Below, piece after piece: positions 7,240 to 14,547 of a stretch of 28,648 nt of DNA. Numbering within the stretch: the stretch's first letter is position 1; the number at the start of each line of letters is the position of its first letter. The notes under the pieces are model-generated. The model was not told where the DNA came from. It did no database searches and worked only from the letters and a program-made list of their open reading frames with translations. The position numbers were made by a program, and so were the translations under genes. Origin of the DNA: UBA7672 sp964529555 (GTDB lineage: Bacteria > Pseudomonadota > Alphaproteobacteria > Caulobacterales > Hyphomonadaceae); the NCBI GenBank assembly GCA_964529555.1, contig CAZGWV010000042.1:1-28648 (forward strand), read 5' to 3'.

Positions 7240-7818
7240 ATGCCTCCCCATGTTGCAGACCCCAGAGAAAGACAAGACCTCAATCACGTCTGGCATCCCA
7301 AGCCCCTGCTGACGCGCGCCATCGTGGTGAAAAGCTCGCGTGGGGGCGACAACCTCACTCTTCGCGACCTGGTAGGCGACGGGACTGGCCGTGACGCATG
7401 GCTTCTCGGACTCAGGGTTGGCGTGCAGGGCGGCGGCGCAATCGACCTTGGCCGCTACCTCGAAGGCCTGACGGGCATTCTTGCCGGGGAGCAGGGTCGA
7501 CTCGGCCCCGCCTATCTATGGCTGCGGGACATCGAGACCTTCGATCCGTCGCGCCGCTGCCTCACGCGGTTTGATCGGGAGTATCAGCAGGCGACGCTGG
7601 ACGTGCTGCGGGGCCGGAAGCGTTGGCCCAACATCCTGATTCCGTACCGCACGCTTCGCGAGCTTCTGTATGTGCACGGGCGGGAGGATTACCCCGAGCC
7701 CCCATGGTGGCGTGAGTGGAAGCTGGCGCCGGCCTGCAAGCTCCCGTTGAACGCACTCCGCAAGCCGTCGCTGCAATCGCTGAAGCTGGGCGCCGTGCGT
7801 CGCCGGAGGGCAGCATGA
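7240..7818 (+). CDS. Hypothetical protein upstream of the replication ATPase
   Basis: The protein has 192 residues and no recognised family. It is mixed alpha/beta with conserved-looking stretches GDGTGRDAWLLGLRVGVQGGGAIDLGRYLEGL and WPNILIPYRTLRELLYVHGREDYPEPPWWREW, and a basic C-terminus ending RRRRAA. AAAGGA lies 10 nt before the ATG. Its stop overlaps the ATPase start (ATGA), so the two are coupled and a replication-associated job is a reasonable guess, for example an accessory or loading factor. No signal peptide or membrane segment is visible. Confidence 0.65.
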   Translation: MPPHVADPRERQDLNHVWHPKPLLTRAIVVKSSRGGDNLTLRDLVGDGTGRDAWLLGLRVGVQGGGAIDLGRYLEGLTGILAGEQGRLGPAYLWLRDIETFDPSRRCLTRFDREYQQATLDVLRGRKRWPNILIPYRTLRELLYVHGREDYPEPPWWREWKLAPACKLPLNALRKPSLQSLKLGAVRRRRAA

Positions 7819-8906
7819 CGCGCCGCAAAGACAAGTTGCCAGACTCAGGCCTGCTCTTCGTTCCTGCGGGTGAATACGATGCGCTTCCGCCGACCGAGTA
7901 CATCTTGCAGGCTGTGTTGGCGGCCAATTCCGTCGGCATGTTCTCCGGGGCGTCCGGAGCCGGGAAGACCTTCGCCGCGCTTTATACGCAGGTCGCGGTT
8001 GCGTCAGGTCGCTCCATCTTCGGGTTGGCCGTCGATAAGCGAAACTGCCTATATGTCGGGCTCGAAGGTGAAACCGCGATCAAGGCGCGCATAGCCGCTT
8101 GTTGCGATCAACTCTCCCTCGAAGCCTCACCTCTTCACTATGCGCTTGGGCAATTCAACCTGGCCGACGAAGAGGATGTCGCCGGGTTGATTGACTACAT
8201 GCTGAAGCACCGCATTGGCTATGTCGTGATCGACACGCTGTCTCTGGCGATTGCCGGTCTGGATGAGATCAGCGGCCAAGCCATGACCATGGTGATGGAG
8301 GCGTTACACCGGATCAAACGCGAAACCGGCGCTTGCGTCATGGCCGTCGCTCACCTTGGGAAGAATCCCAAGGCAGGCGTGCGGGGGCATAGCTCGCAGC
8401 ACGGCAACGCAGACACCGTGCTTGAAGTGGTTGTCCACAACATAGAGAGGGTGAGCGACGGAAGGGGTAGGCTGCGGGAGATAGAGCATCCCGTGACCTT
8501 GGCGACTCCGCGCTCTGTCGTGGTCCGCAAGCAGCGTGATGGCGAAGGCGGGAGGCGCCTGCGCTTCACGCTGGCGCTGCGGGACACCTGCTTCAGTGAT
8601 GCACGCGGCGCCCCCATGCGCTCGCCCGCCGTCTGCGAGCATGAGGCGTTCACAGACCATGGGCCGGAGGAAGAGGAAGCCGCGCGCCTGCCCAGCGGGA
8701 TTGATGCGCTCGCATTGGAGACGCTGGAGGCGTTGAAGCGCCGGGGTAGGCGCCTCGAACTCACCATGACCCGCGATGATCTGCGGGACGCATTGAAGCG
8801 GGAAGGATGGAGATCGGACGTTAGCGGGCCGACATGGCGCAAGGCGTTCGGGCGTCTTGTGGAGCGTCTTGAGGAAACCGGCTTGTGGGGAGCAGTCATC
8901 CAATGA
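7815..8906 (+). CDS. RepA-like AAA ATPase (replicative helicase, RecA fold)
   Basis: The protein has 363 residues. A Walker A motif GASGAGKT is at residues 45-52, a Walker B-like YVVIDTLSLA at about 135, and a sensor-like MAVAHLGKNPKAGVRGHSS at about 180. This order matches the RepA/DnaB-like hexameric helicase ATPases found in plasmids and phages. The C-terminal 90 residues form a helical, winged-helix-like region (TMTRDDLRDALKREGWRSDVSGPTWRKAFGRLVERLEETG) that may bind the origin. The gene overlaps its upstream neighbour (ATGA) and is followed directly by a set of inverted GTGACA iterons. Helicase loading at an adjacent origin is the likely role. Element B uses a different enzyme here. Confidence 0.8.
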   Translation: MTRRKDKLPDSGLLFVPAGEYDALPPTEYILQAVLAANSVGMFSGASGAGKTFAALYTQVAVASGRSIFGLAVDKRNCLYVGLEGETAIKARIAACCDQLSLEASPLHYALGQFNLADEEDVAGLIDYMLKHRIGYVVIDTLSLAIAGLDEISGQAMTMVMEALHRIKRETGACVMAVAHLGKNPKAGVRGHSSQHGNADTVLEVVVHNIERVSDGRGRLREIEHPVTLATPRSVVVRKQRDGEGGRRLRFTLALRDTCFSDARGAPMRSPAVCEHEAFTDHGPEEEEAARLPSGIDALALETLEALKRRGRRLELTMTRDDLRDALKREGWRSDVSGPTWRKAFGRLVERLEETGLWGAVIQ

Positions 8907-8926
8907 GCGCGTGTCTGCACAACAAG

Positions 8927-9056
8927 CGTGACAGCGTGACACCCGTGACATGTCACGCCTGTCACGCGGTCACACTGCAATCGCGCAAGCGCGCCTACCT
9001 AGGCGCAGCGCAGCGTGACACCGTGACATTCTCTAGGCTGATGTCACGCTGTCACG
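8927..9056. repeat. GTGACA iterons in two palindromic clusters (candidate origin or terminase-binding sites)
   Basis: Cluster 1 (8927-8973) has three CGTGACA units followed by inverted units, meeting at the perfect 14-bp palindrome CGTGACATGTCACG (8944-8957). Cluster 2 (9014-9056) has two direct units (9014-9029) and two inverted units (9041-9056), matching at 15 of 16 positions around an 11-nt centre. The site is between the replication ATPase and terminase. Iterons next to a replication gene suggest an origin. Sites before a small terminase gene could instead be cosB-type sites. Confidence 0.7.
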
Positions 9057-9090
9057 CCTCTGCACACATGGAATGGCTAGGTTCTTTCTC

Positions 9091-9149
9091 CGGCGGGGCC
9101 GCCGGGGGTGCGCTGAGCCCCGGTTTAAAACCATCTCCGATTTTTCAGC
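9091..9149 (+). other. Candidate cos packaging site of element A
   Basis: The GC-rich dyad CCGGCGGGGCCGCCGG (9090-9105) is followed by CGCTGAGCCCC (9111-9121), TAAAAC (9126-9131) and TCCGATTTTT (9136-9145), 45 bp before the small terminase start. The same four blocks occur in the same order before the element B small terminase (19703 down to 19661, - strand). Conserved non-coding DNA at the place where lambda carries cos suggests a packaging site; the cut position cannot be told. Confidence 0.55.
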
Positions 9150-9189
9150 TTTCAATTCGATTCCCATTTTCAGTTACAGGGAGACTCCC

Positions 9190-9546
9190 ATGAGCCGCGA
9201 ACGCCGCTCATTGGCGGACCTCATTGGCGAACCGCCTCCGCCCAAACGTGGACGCGGCCGGCCGGTCGAGGATCACCGGCAAAAGCTCGTGCTGGCGCAA
9301 GCGCAGCAGGTCGAACTGAAGAACGCGAAGATGCGCGGCGAACTGCTTCCCGCCGCCGATGTCATTGCGACCTGGTCCGGCCTGGTGGCGGACGCGCGGC
9401 AACGCCTTCTGGCGATCCCGAGCCGTCTCGGCGCCCGGCACGCACTCTCCCGCCAGCTTGTGGCGGCCATGGATGCGGAAATCCGCGCCGCGCTGGCCGC
9501 ACTGGCCGCCGGGCGGGGCAGGGAAGGGGATTCCGATGCTGGATGA
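9190..9546 (+). CDS. Terminase small subunit of element A
   Basis: The protein has 118 residues. LVLAQAQQVELKNAKMRGELLPAADVIATWSGLVADARQRLLAIPSRLGARHALSRQLVAAMDAEIRAALAAL is the dimerisation part of Nu1-like small terminases and also occurs in the element B copy. A basic linker (PKRGRGRPVEDHRQK, an AT-hook-like GRGRP) replaces the winged HTH seen in element B, so DNA recognition must differ. Small terminases recognise the packaging site and guide the large subunit. The ATG at 9190 has GGGAG upstream inside a small GGGA-GAC-TCCC hairpin. The N-terminal RRSLADLIGE recalls the RPSxxDLLGL peptide of element B proteins. The stop overlaps the large terminase start by 11 bp. Confidence 0.83.
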   Translation: MSRERRSLADLIGEPPPPKRGRGRPVEDHRQKLVLAQAQQVELKNAKMRGELLPAADVIATWSGLVADARQRLLAIPSRLGARHALSRQLVAAMDAEIRAALAALAAGRGREGDSDAG

Positions 9547-11378
9547 CCTCATCACCCCGCCGCCGGGATCGGCCGCCACGGGTCGCCGGGAGGCCTCCTC
9601 CCCCTTGGCGCGAGCCGTCGCGGAAACCCTCGCGCAATGGGCGCCGCCGCCAAAAATCGCACTGGCGGACTGGATCGAGTCGAGCATCACCTTGCCCGCC
9701 GACGTGTCGGCGACGCCGGGCGCGATGAAGCTCTTCAGCTATCAGCGCGGCATCTGCGAAGCCGTCGATGATCCGACCATTTCGCGCATCTCGTTTGTGA
9801 AGCCCGTCCGGATCGGCGCCACCATGCTCATCGTGGCGATTATCGGCGCCTACGCGAAGAATGATCCGTGCAACATTCTGGCGCTGCAACCGACTCTGGA
9901 TGACGCGCGGGACTTCGTCGTTTCGACCGTGGAGCCGACTTTTGCGGCCAGTGCGGAACTGGCGGGCGTGTTCACGCGCGAAAAGGTGAAGCGTGACACC
10001 ATCCTGTCGCGCCGCTTCCCCGGCGGTTCGTTCAAATGCGTCGCCGCTGCTTCGCCGCGCAACCTGCGGCGTCACACCATCCGGATTCTGGTCATGGATG
10101 AGGTGGACGCTTACGAGCCGTCCGCCGAAGGGTCTGCGACCGCGCTGGCGGAGAAACGGACTCTCAGCTTCCCGAACCGCCTCATCTTTCAGGCGTCGAC
10201 TCCGACCAACGCCGAATCGTCCAACATCCTGAAAGCCTATGAGGAGTCGGACCAGCGCATTTTCGAGCTTCCCTGTCCGCATTGCGGCGAACACTTCGAA
10301 CCGCTCTGGCGCCACGTGCATTGGGAAAAGAGCGAAGACGGCGAACACCTGCCGCATACCGCACACATGGTCTGTCCGCATTGTGCAGGGGTGATCGAGG
10401 AGTCAGCCAAGCCCGCCATGGTGGAAGCGGGCCGCTGGCGCGCAACCCGGCCGCACGTGCAGGGACATGCCGGCTTCAAGACTTCGGCGCTCATCTCGAC
10501 ACTGGCGAACGCATGTTGGGCAGAGATCGTGCGGGAGTTTCTGGCCGCGCGCAAAGACCCGGACCTGCTTCGCGTCTGGACGAACACGCTCATGGGCGAA
10601 GCGTGGATCGACAAGGCGGGCGAAGGGCTCAACGACTCCGAACTGGAAAACCGGGCGGAGCCTTGCAGCCTCGAAGCGATCCCGGCGGACGTGCTCTTGC
10701 TGACGGCAGGAGTCGACGTGCAGGATGATAGGCTGGAGGTGGTCACGCTGGGCCACACGGCCAGCGGCGCCGCCGTCGCGCTGGACTATGAGACCGTCCA
10801 TGGCCCGCCGACTTCGGATGACACCTGGCAAGACCTGGATGACCTGCTGAAGCGGCGTTTCGCTCATCCGCTTGGCGGATCGGTTGGCTATGACGCGGCG
10901 GGAGTCGACTCCGGTTCGGGCTCGCATACGGACATCGTCTATCGGTTCACCCGCCCGCGTTTCGCGCGGCGCATCGTGAGCTTGAAGGGCGATGGCGGAA
11001 ACCGACCGCTCATTGATCGCTCCAGCAAGCCCGGTCTCTACATCATGGGCGCCGACACGGCGAAGAGCCGGCTCTATGGCTTGCTGGCGCGACCCGGACT
11101 CATCCGCTTTTCGCATGACCTGCCATCGCGCTTCTATGAAGAGCTTTGCGGCGAGCGTCGCGTGACGTTCTACAAGTCGGGGCAGGTGCGGAAGCGTTGG
11201 GAGCGAATCCCCGGCGTCCGCAACGAGGCGTTGGACTGCACATGCATGTGCGATAGCCGTCCGTCAGCTAGTCAACATGGATCTGACACGCCGCGAAAAC
11301 GAACTGCGGCAGGTGATCGCTGCACCGAAGGCTCAGACCGTCTTCAAGTCTCAATGGATGGAAAGGGGCAGGCGATGA
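9536..11378 (+). CDS. Terminase large subunit (lambda gpA family), frameshifted near the 3' end
   Basis: This is the ATP-driven packaging motor and DNA-cutting nuclease. Visible parts are the substrate-entry region ALADWIESSITLPADVSATPGAMKLFSYQRG, a Walker A-like KPVRIGATML, Walker B ILVMDEVDAYE, a zinc ribbon with CPHC pairs, and the nuclease domain beginning LLTAGVDVQDDRLEV. After EALDCTCM the frame goes wrong. One extra base in CATGCATGTG (11241-11250) shifts translation, whereas the other frame continues AIAVRQLVNMDLTRRENELRQ and stops with TGA at 11378, aligning residue for residue with the element B copy. As read, the frame runs on to 11683 and fuses with the next gene. The shift replaces the last 43 residues. 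It is a mutation, a sequencing error or, less likely, recoding. Confidence 0.85.
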
Positions 11379-11683
11379 CTGGCAAGCCGAGGCCGTGCGT
11401 GCATTGCGGAAGCATCTTCACGCCGGAGTTTCCGCGCGGCGCCGCGCGCACATGTTCGGAAGAGTGTTCGGACGAGCGCCGCAAGGCGGTCGCGCGTGCG
11501 TGCGCCGTCCGCAACTTCATCAAGAACCGGGCGAAGCGCCGTGCCTATGCGAAGGGCTGGTACGCCCGCCACCGCGCCAAGTCGAAGGCCGCCTATCAGG
11601 CATGGGCGAAACAGAACCGGGAGCGGATCAACGCGCGGAAGCGCGCGGCCTATGAAGGCAAGAAGGCGGAGGTGAATCCGTGA
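11375..11683 (+). CDS. Small zinc-finger, basic helical protein
   Basis: The protein has 102 residues. CVHCGSIF...RTCSEEC gives a four-cysteine zinc site at residues 8-33. A long Arg/Lys/Ala-rich helix follows with repeated aromatic spacing (AYAKGWYARHRAKSKAAYQAWAKQNRERINARKRAAYEGKKA). This resembles the DNA-binding arms found in phage HNH-type and related proteins, but no HNH core is present. The ATG overlaps the original terminase stop (ATGA), which is why this start is preferred to the fused frame created by the terminase frameshift. Its own stop overlaps the next start (GTGA). DNA binding during packaging is a guess from position and charge. Confidence 0.6.
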   Translation: MTGKPRPCVHCGSIFTPEFPRGAARTCSEECSDERRKAVARACAVRNFIKNRAKRRAYAKGWYARHRAKSKAAYQAWAKQNRERINARKRAAYEGKKAEVNP

Positions 11684-12120
11684 GTCAGGAAATTGTTGAT
11701 GTCGAGCGGATGAGCACGCGAGACGCCCGCAACTGGCGGGCTCGCAACAAGCGGCGGATCGCTGCGGCGGGCCGACCGAAGAAAAGCCGGAAGCGTCTCA
11801 CAAGAGAAGAGGCCGCCGCGCGGCAGCGTGCGCGAGATCGTGTTCGGCGGAAGCGTTGGGTTGAACGGCATCCCGAGCGGATGTCGGCGGCAAGGGCCGC
11901 CTGGTTTGCGAAGAATCCCGGCTACAAGACTGAGTGGATGCGAGATAAACGGGCGGAGGCGCCGCCGAAGCCGCCGCGCGTCAAGAAGACGCCAGAAGAG
12001 AGGAAGGCAACCAAACGCGAGTATGATCGGTGCCGCTACGCGGCGAACCGCGAACGCATTCTTGCGGAGCGTCGGGCGAAACGGCGAAGTTCAGTCAAAG
12101 TTATTCACATCCCCTGTTAG
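11680..12120 (+). CDS. Basic helical protein, likely DNA-binding
   Basis: The protein has 146 residues and is extremely Arg/Lys-rich, with segments such as RDARNWRARNKRRIAAAGRPKKSRKRLTREE and ERHPERMSAARAAWFAKNPGYKTEWMRDKRA. The latter aromatic-spaced helix type also occurs in the preceding small protein, so the two are probably related by duplication. It starts with GTG overlapping the upstream stop (GTGA). The C-terminus (SSVKVIHIPC) reads into a non-coding repeat region and may be altered. No catalytic motif is visible. It is the last gene before the Thoeris pair. Confidence 0.55.
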   Translation: MSQEIVDVERMSTRDARNWRARNKRRIAAAGRPKKSRKRLTREEAAARQRARDRVRRKRWVERHPERMSAARAAWFAKNPGYKTEWMRDKRAEAPPKPPRVKKTPEERKATKREYDRCRYAANRERILAERRAKRRSSVKVIHIPC

Positions 12121-12159
12121 CAAGGTTGTGGATAGCCCGCTAACGTAGGTTGTGGACGC
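12101..12159. repeat. DnaA-box-like cluster and AGGTTGTGGA direct repeats
   Basis: TTATTCACA (12101-12109) fits the DnaA box consensus TTATNCACA. TGTGGATAG (12127-12135) matches the inverted consensus at 8 of 9 positions. AGGTTGTGGA occurs at 12123-12132 and 12147-12156, and GTTAGC (12116-12121) and GCTAAC (12139-12144) are inverted. The cluster separates the packaging genes from Thoeris. It could be a DnaA-dependent origin, a DnaA-responsive promoter for the defence genes, or chance. Confidence 0.35.
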
Positions 12160-12187
12160 GGTACGAATCAGGAAACCCTGAACGGCA

Positions 12188-13039
12188 ATGCTGCACGTCC
12201 GTCCGGGTTCTTTTTGGGAGCACGCGCGTCTGTTCTCCGGGCGCGCGTTCACCGTTGTCGGCTTCCTCGCAACCCTGATCAGCCTGTTTCCCCTCTTCTA
12301 CAAGGGCGGGGACCAGATGCTGCTCAATAACTCTGGGCCGATTCTTGGTGTTGTCGCAACGCTGGGCATCATCGCCGGACTTTTCAGGCTGTTTCAGCCG
12401 TCGCGGATCGAGTTCACGGCTGCTGGTTCGGGCCTGAAGTTCGAGATCAAGAGCGGAAATTTTTTCGATGAAACGGGCCACATCGCGATTCCGGTGAACG
12501 ACTTCTTCGATACCGAGATCGGCATCCCCGTGTCGGCCACCACGATCCACGGGCAGTTCATTCAGCGGTTCTACGGAACCGACGAGGCAAAGGCGCGGCG
12601 CGAGATCGATGCGGCTCTTCGAAAAGTTTCTGCGGTGGGGCAGGTTGACCCCGCAGCCGGAAAGAGATCAACGCGGTATGCGGTGGGCCAGACTTGTTCG
12701 TTGGGCCTTCAGGGGCGAACAGCCGTTCTCGTCGCGCTGACCAGCACCGATGCATCGACGCGGCAGGTGTCGGCCAGCCTCGAACAGTACGTTGGGGCGC
12801 TCAACTGCCTCTGGGCCGCTGTCCGTGCGTGCTGCAATCACCAGACGATCTCGGTTCCCCTGATGGGTGGTGGTCCGGCGCGGCTCGACCTGCCGCCACA
12901 TCAGCTTGCCGATCTCATCGTTATGACGGCGGTGCGCGAGCACCGGAAGCAGGCGGTCGCGTCCAAGATCGTTCTGGTCCTCCGCAAGGAAGACCTCGCA
13001 AAAGTGGACGTTTTTCAGTTGAAGAGGAGATACGGCTGA
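12188..13039 (+). CDS. thsA: ThsA-like effector: two membrane segments plus macro-type domain (Thoeris type II)
   Basis: The protein has 283 residues. Two hydrophobic segments lie at about 19-38 (AFTVVGFLATLISLFPLFY) and 50-69 (GPILGVVATLGIIAGLFRLF). The remaining 200 residues form an alpha/beta domain containing LGLQGRTAVLVALT and SVPLMGGGPARLDLPP. This layout, transmembrane helices then a macro-like ligand-binding domain beside a TIR gene, fits type II Thoeris ThsA. In that system the TIR partner makes a modified ADP-ribose signal that the macro domain binds, after which the effector disrupts the membrane and kills the infected cell. The stop overlaps thsB (TGATG). The assignment rests on architecture and partner rather than on residue-level alignment. 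Confidence 0.8.
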   Translation: MLHVRPGSFWEHARLFSGRAFTVVGFLATLISLFPLFYKGGDQMLLNNSGPILGVVATLGIIAGLFRLFQPSRIEFTAAGSGLKFEIKSGNFFDETGHIAIPVNDFFDTEIGIPVSATTIHGQFIQRFYGTDEAKARREIDAALRKVSAVGQVDPAAGKRSTRYAVGQTCSLGLQGRTAVLVALTSTDASTRQVSASLEQYVGALNCLWAAVRACCNHQTISVPLMGGGPARLDLPPHQLADLIVMTAVREHRKQAVASKIVLVLRKEDLAKVDVFQLKRRYG

Positions 13040-13608
13040 TGGCCCGCACCGGTGTATACGTCGCGTTTCATGGCGGCGGCACGACTGATCCAACCGCGCC
13101 CCATTCCGACATCAAGCACTACAACATGATGAAGGCTTGGCACGACAATAAGAAGATCGACTTCTCGTTCTCGAACAGCCACGACCGAACCGGTTCGGTG
13201 CGAGACTCCAGCCTCAAGGCGACACTGGAACGAGCGTTGAAGACGCGACTGCTAGAGTCGAAGTCCTTGGTGCTGATCACCTCACCGAACACGCGGCGCG
13301 ATACGGACTGGGTGGAGTTCGAGATCAAGTACGCAGCCGACGATTGCCAGATACCGATCATCTGCGCGTATCCGAACCAGCGGGTTCTCACATCGACTGC
13401 GGGTGTCCGCCATCTCTGGCCGGACTCGCTTGCTCGGCGGATCGACGCCGACAAGGTGAAGACTCTCCACGTGCCATTCCTGTTGGAGCCGCTGAAGGCC
13501 GCAATCAACACGTTCTCTGTCCATAACCCGCCGAACTACGCTCAAACCTGCTACACGGAGGAGGCGTATCGAGGCTGGGGGATCAGCGAGAACTATCAGC
13601 GGATTTGA
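13039..13608 (+). CDS. thsB: ThsB-like TIR-domain protein (Thoeris sensor/enzyme)
   Basis: The protein has 189 residues. The N-terminus TGVYVAFHGGG, followed by IKHYNMMKAWHDNKKIDFSFSN, the helix SSLKATLERALKTRLLESKSLVLITSPNT and the motif DTDWVEFEIKYA, are typical of the TIR-like fold (MTH538/DUF1863 type) used by ThsB. Glu95 in WVEFEI is the likely catalytic glutamate. ThsB senses infection and uses NAD+ to make the second messenger for ThsA. The ATG at 13039 overlaps the thsA stop (TGATG), so both are co-translated. The pair is the last unit before attR, the usual cargo position in satellites. Confidence 0.88.
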   Translation: MARTGVYVAFHGGGTTDPTAPHSDIKHYNMMKAWHDNKKIDFSFSNSHDRTGSVRDSSLKATLERALKTRLLESKSLVLITSPNTRRDTDWVEFEIKYAADDCQIPIICAYPNQRVLTSTAGVRHLWPDSLARRIDADKVKTLHVPFLLEPLKAAINTFSVHNPPNYAQTCYTEEAYRGWGISENYQRI

Positions 13609-13673
13609 TCTGACTTCCCGTCTGCGCCCCGCCGCGATAACGTGCGCCATCGGGCATCGAACTGGCGACCAAA

Positions 13674-13700
13674 TACTGGTTTTCAGCGTCGATTCCAGTA
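13674..13700. repeat. Right-end TACTGG inverted pair of element A
   Basis: TACTGG (13674-13679) and CCAGTA (13695-13700) face each other 61 bp before attR. They repeat the motif seen at the left end and may be integrase or excision-factor arm sites. Nothing else is recognised in 13609-13761. Confidence 0.35.
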
Positions 13701-13761
13701 CGTGTTTCGCGGCATTTACCGAGAAACGCGACGGCGCATAAGGCCTTTGAAATCAACGTAC

Positions 13762-13779
13762 TCCGGCCCTGGCACCATC
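13762..13779 (+). repeat. attR core of element A
   Basis: TCCGGCCCTGGCACCATC repeats the tRNA-Phe 3' end at 809-827 in the same orientation, with one G deleted. It marks the right boundary; a non-phage gene (HupE/UreJ-like) follows at once. Confidence 0.7.
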
Positions 13780-13799
13780 CGGCCCGATGATCCGCTCCC

Positions 13800-14390
13800 T
13801 CAAATTGGAATCAGGCCGACGCGCTGGAGCGTCCAGAACGCGCCTATGGCCGCGATCAGAGCAGCCACGGGGATGACAAAGGCTGGACGATAGAGTCCCG
13901 GCTTCTTCGCCGCGCGCAGGGTGACGAGCACTAGAGCCGCGACTGCGCCGGTTGCGACCAGCACGGCGAGGTGGCCGAGTTCTACGCCTATGGTGATGCC
14001 GACGAGGGCTGCCGATGTGTCGGCGCTCATCACTGCGGTCGACATGACGGAGCCGAAGCCGAGGCCGTGCAGGAGGCCGAACGCCACGATGACGGGGATG
14101 CGCCAGAGGCGGTGCGCGTCCGGGAAGGCGATGGCTTCGATGGCGAGGGCGACGATCGAGATCGCAATCAGCGGCTCGACGACTTCAGGGGCGACCGAGA
14201 CCACGCCGGTGGCGGCCAGCGCCAGCGTGACCGTGTGGGCGAGCGTGAAGGCTGACACCTGCAGCAAGAGCGAGCCCCAGCCGCGGGCGTTCAGATAGAG
14301 CGCGATGACGAAGAGGATGTGGTCGGGGCCATCCGGGATGATGTGGATGAAGCCGTATTCGATGAACGTGCCGACATTCTCAAACCACAT
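13800..14390 (-). CDS. HupE/UreJ-like integral membrane protein
   Basis: The protein has 196 residues and about six hydrophobic segments. The motifs GFIHIIPDGPDHILFVIALYL near the N-terminus, FTLAHTVTLALA, and GLLHGLGFGSVM are the histidine-containing signature of the HupE/UreJ_2 family, whose members are linked to transport of nickel, cobalt or related metals. No hydrogenase or urease genes are nearby. The gene lies outside both mobile elements, so it is probably a host gene adjacent to the two tRNAs. The ATG at 14390 is the first that preserves the family N-terminus. A 7-bp inverted repeat covers the leader just before it. Confidence 0.82.
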   Translation of the reverse strand: MWFENVGTFIEYGFIHIIPDGPDHILFVIALYLNARGWGSLLLQVSAFTLAHTVTLALAATGVVSVAPEVVEPLIAISIVALAIEAIAFPDAHRLWRIPVIVAFGLLHGLGFGSVMSTAVMSADTSAALVGITIGVELGHLAVLVATGAVAALVLVTLRAAKKPGLYRPAFVIPVAALIAAIGAFWTLQRVGLIPI

Positions 14391-14391
14391 C

Positions 14392-14430
14392 CCCGATAGA
14401 CTCCGTGCAGGCCAGTTGAGGTTTATCGGG
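14392..14430 (-). promoter_or_regulatory. Inverted repeat in the leader of the HupE-like gene
   Basis: CCCGATA (14392-14398) pairs with TATCGGG (14424-14430) across 25 nt. In the mRNA the downstream arm supplies the G-run next to the ATG, so the stem could hide the ribosome binding site or be an operator. It resembles no known riboswitch. The remaining bases up to 14547 hold no recognisable feature. Confidence 0.35.
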
Positions 14431-14547
14431 TGAGAAGCCGCCTCTTAGCAACCGCTGGGAAGGCAAGAGTACGCAGATTACCAGGCCGGTCATTGCGACC
14501 CGCACGACACGCCGTGATCTTCGACAGGCTCCGGTGGCTGTTGGCTC

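Larger units (their letters stand above)
809..13779 (+). mobile_element. Element A: integrated tail-less capsid-encoding satellite (cf-PICI-like) carrying Thoeris
   Basis: The element is bounded by the tRNA-Phe 3' end (809-827) and an imperfect direct copy (13762-13779). It holds an integrase, head-building genes, a replication ATPase and terminase, then a defence pair. I find no tail, baseplate, fibre, holin or endolysin gene in its roughly 13 kb. That composition matches capsid-forming phage-inducible chromosomal islands, which package their own DNA in their own capsids and depend on a helper phage for tails and lysis. The satellite call is inference. An alternative is a prophage that lost its tail module by deletion, but an independent second element in this window (element B) has the same limited gene set, which favours the satellite reading. 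Confidence 0.8.

Noticed and set aside
8903..9193. Open frame of 96 codons over the iteron and cos region, with ATGA overlaps at both ends
   Set aside because: Its sequence (VTPVTCHACHAVT...) merely translates the GTGACA repeats, and the region is better explained as non-coding recognition sites. The double overlap is notable but not enough.
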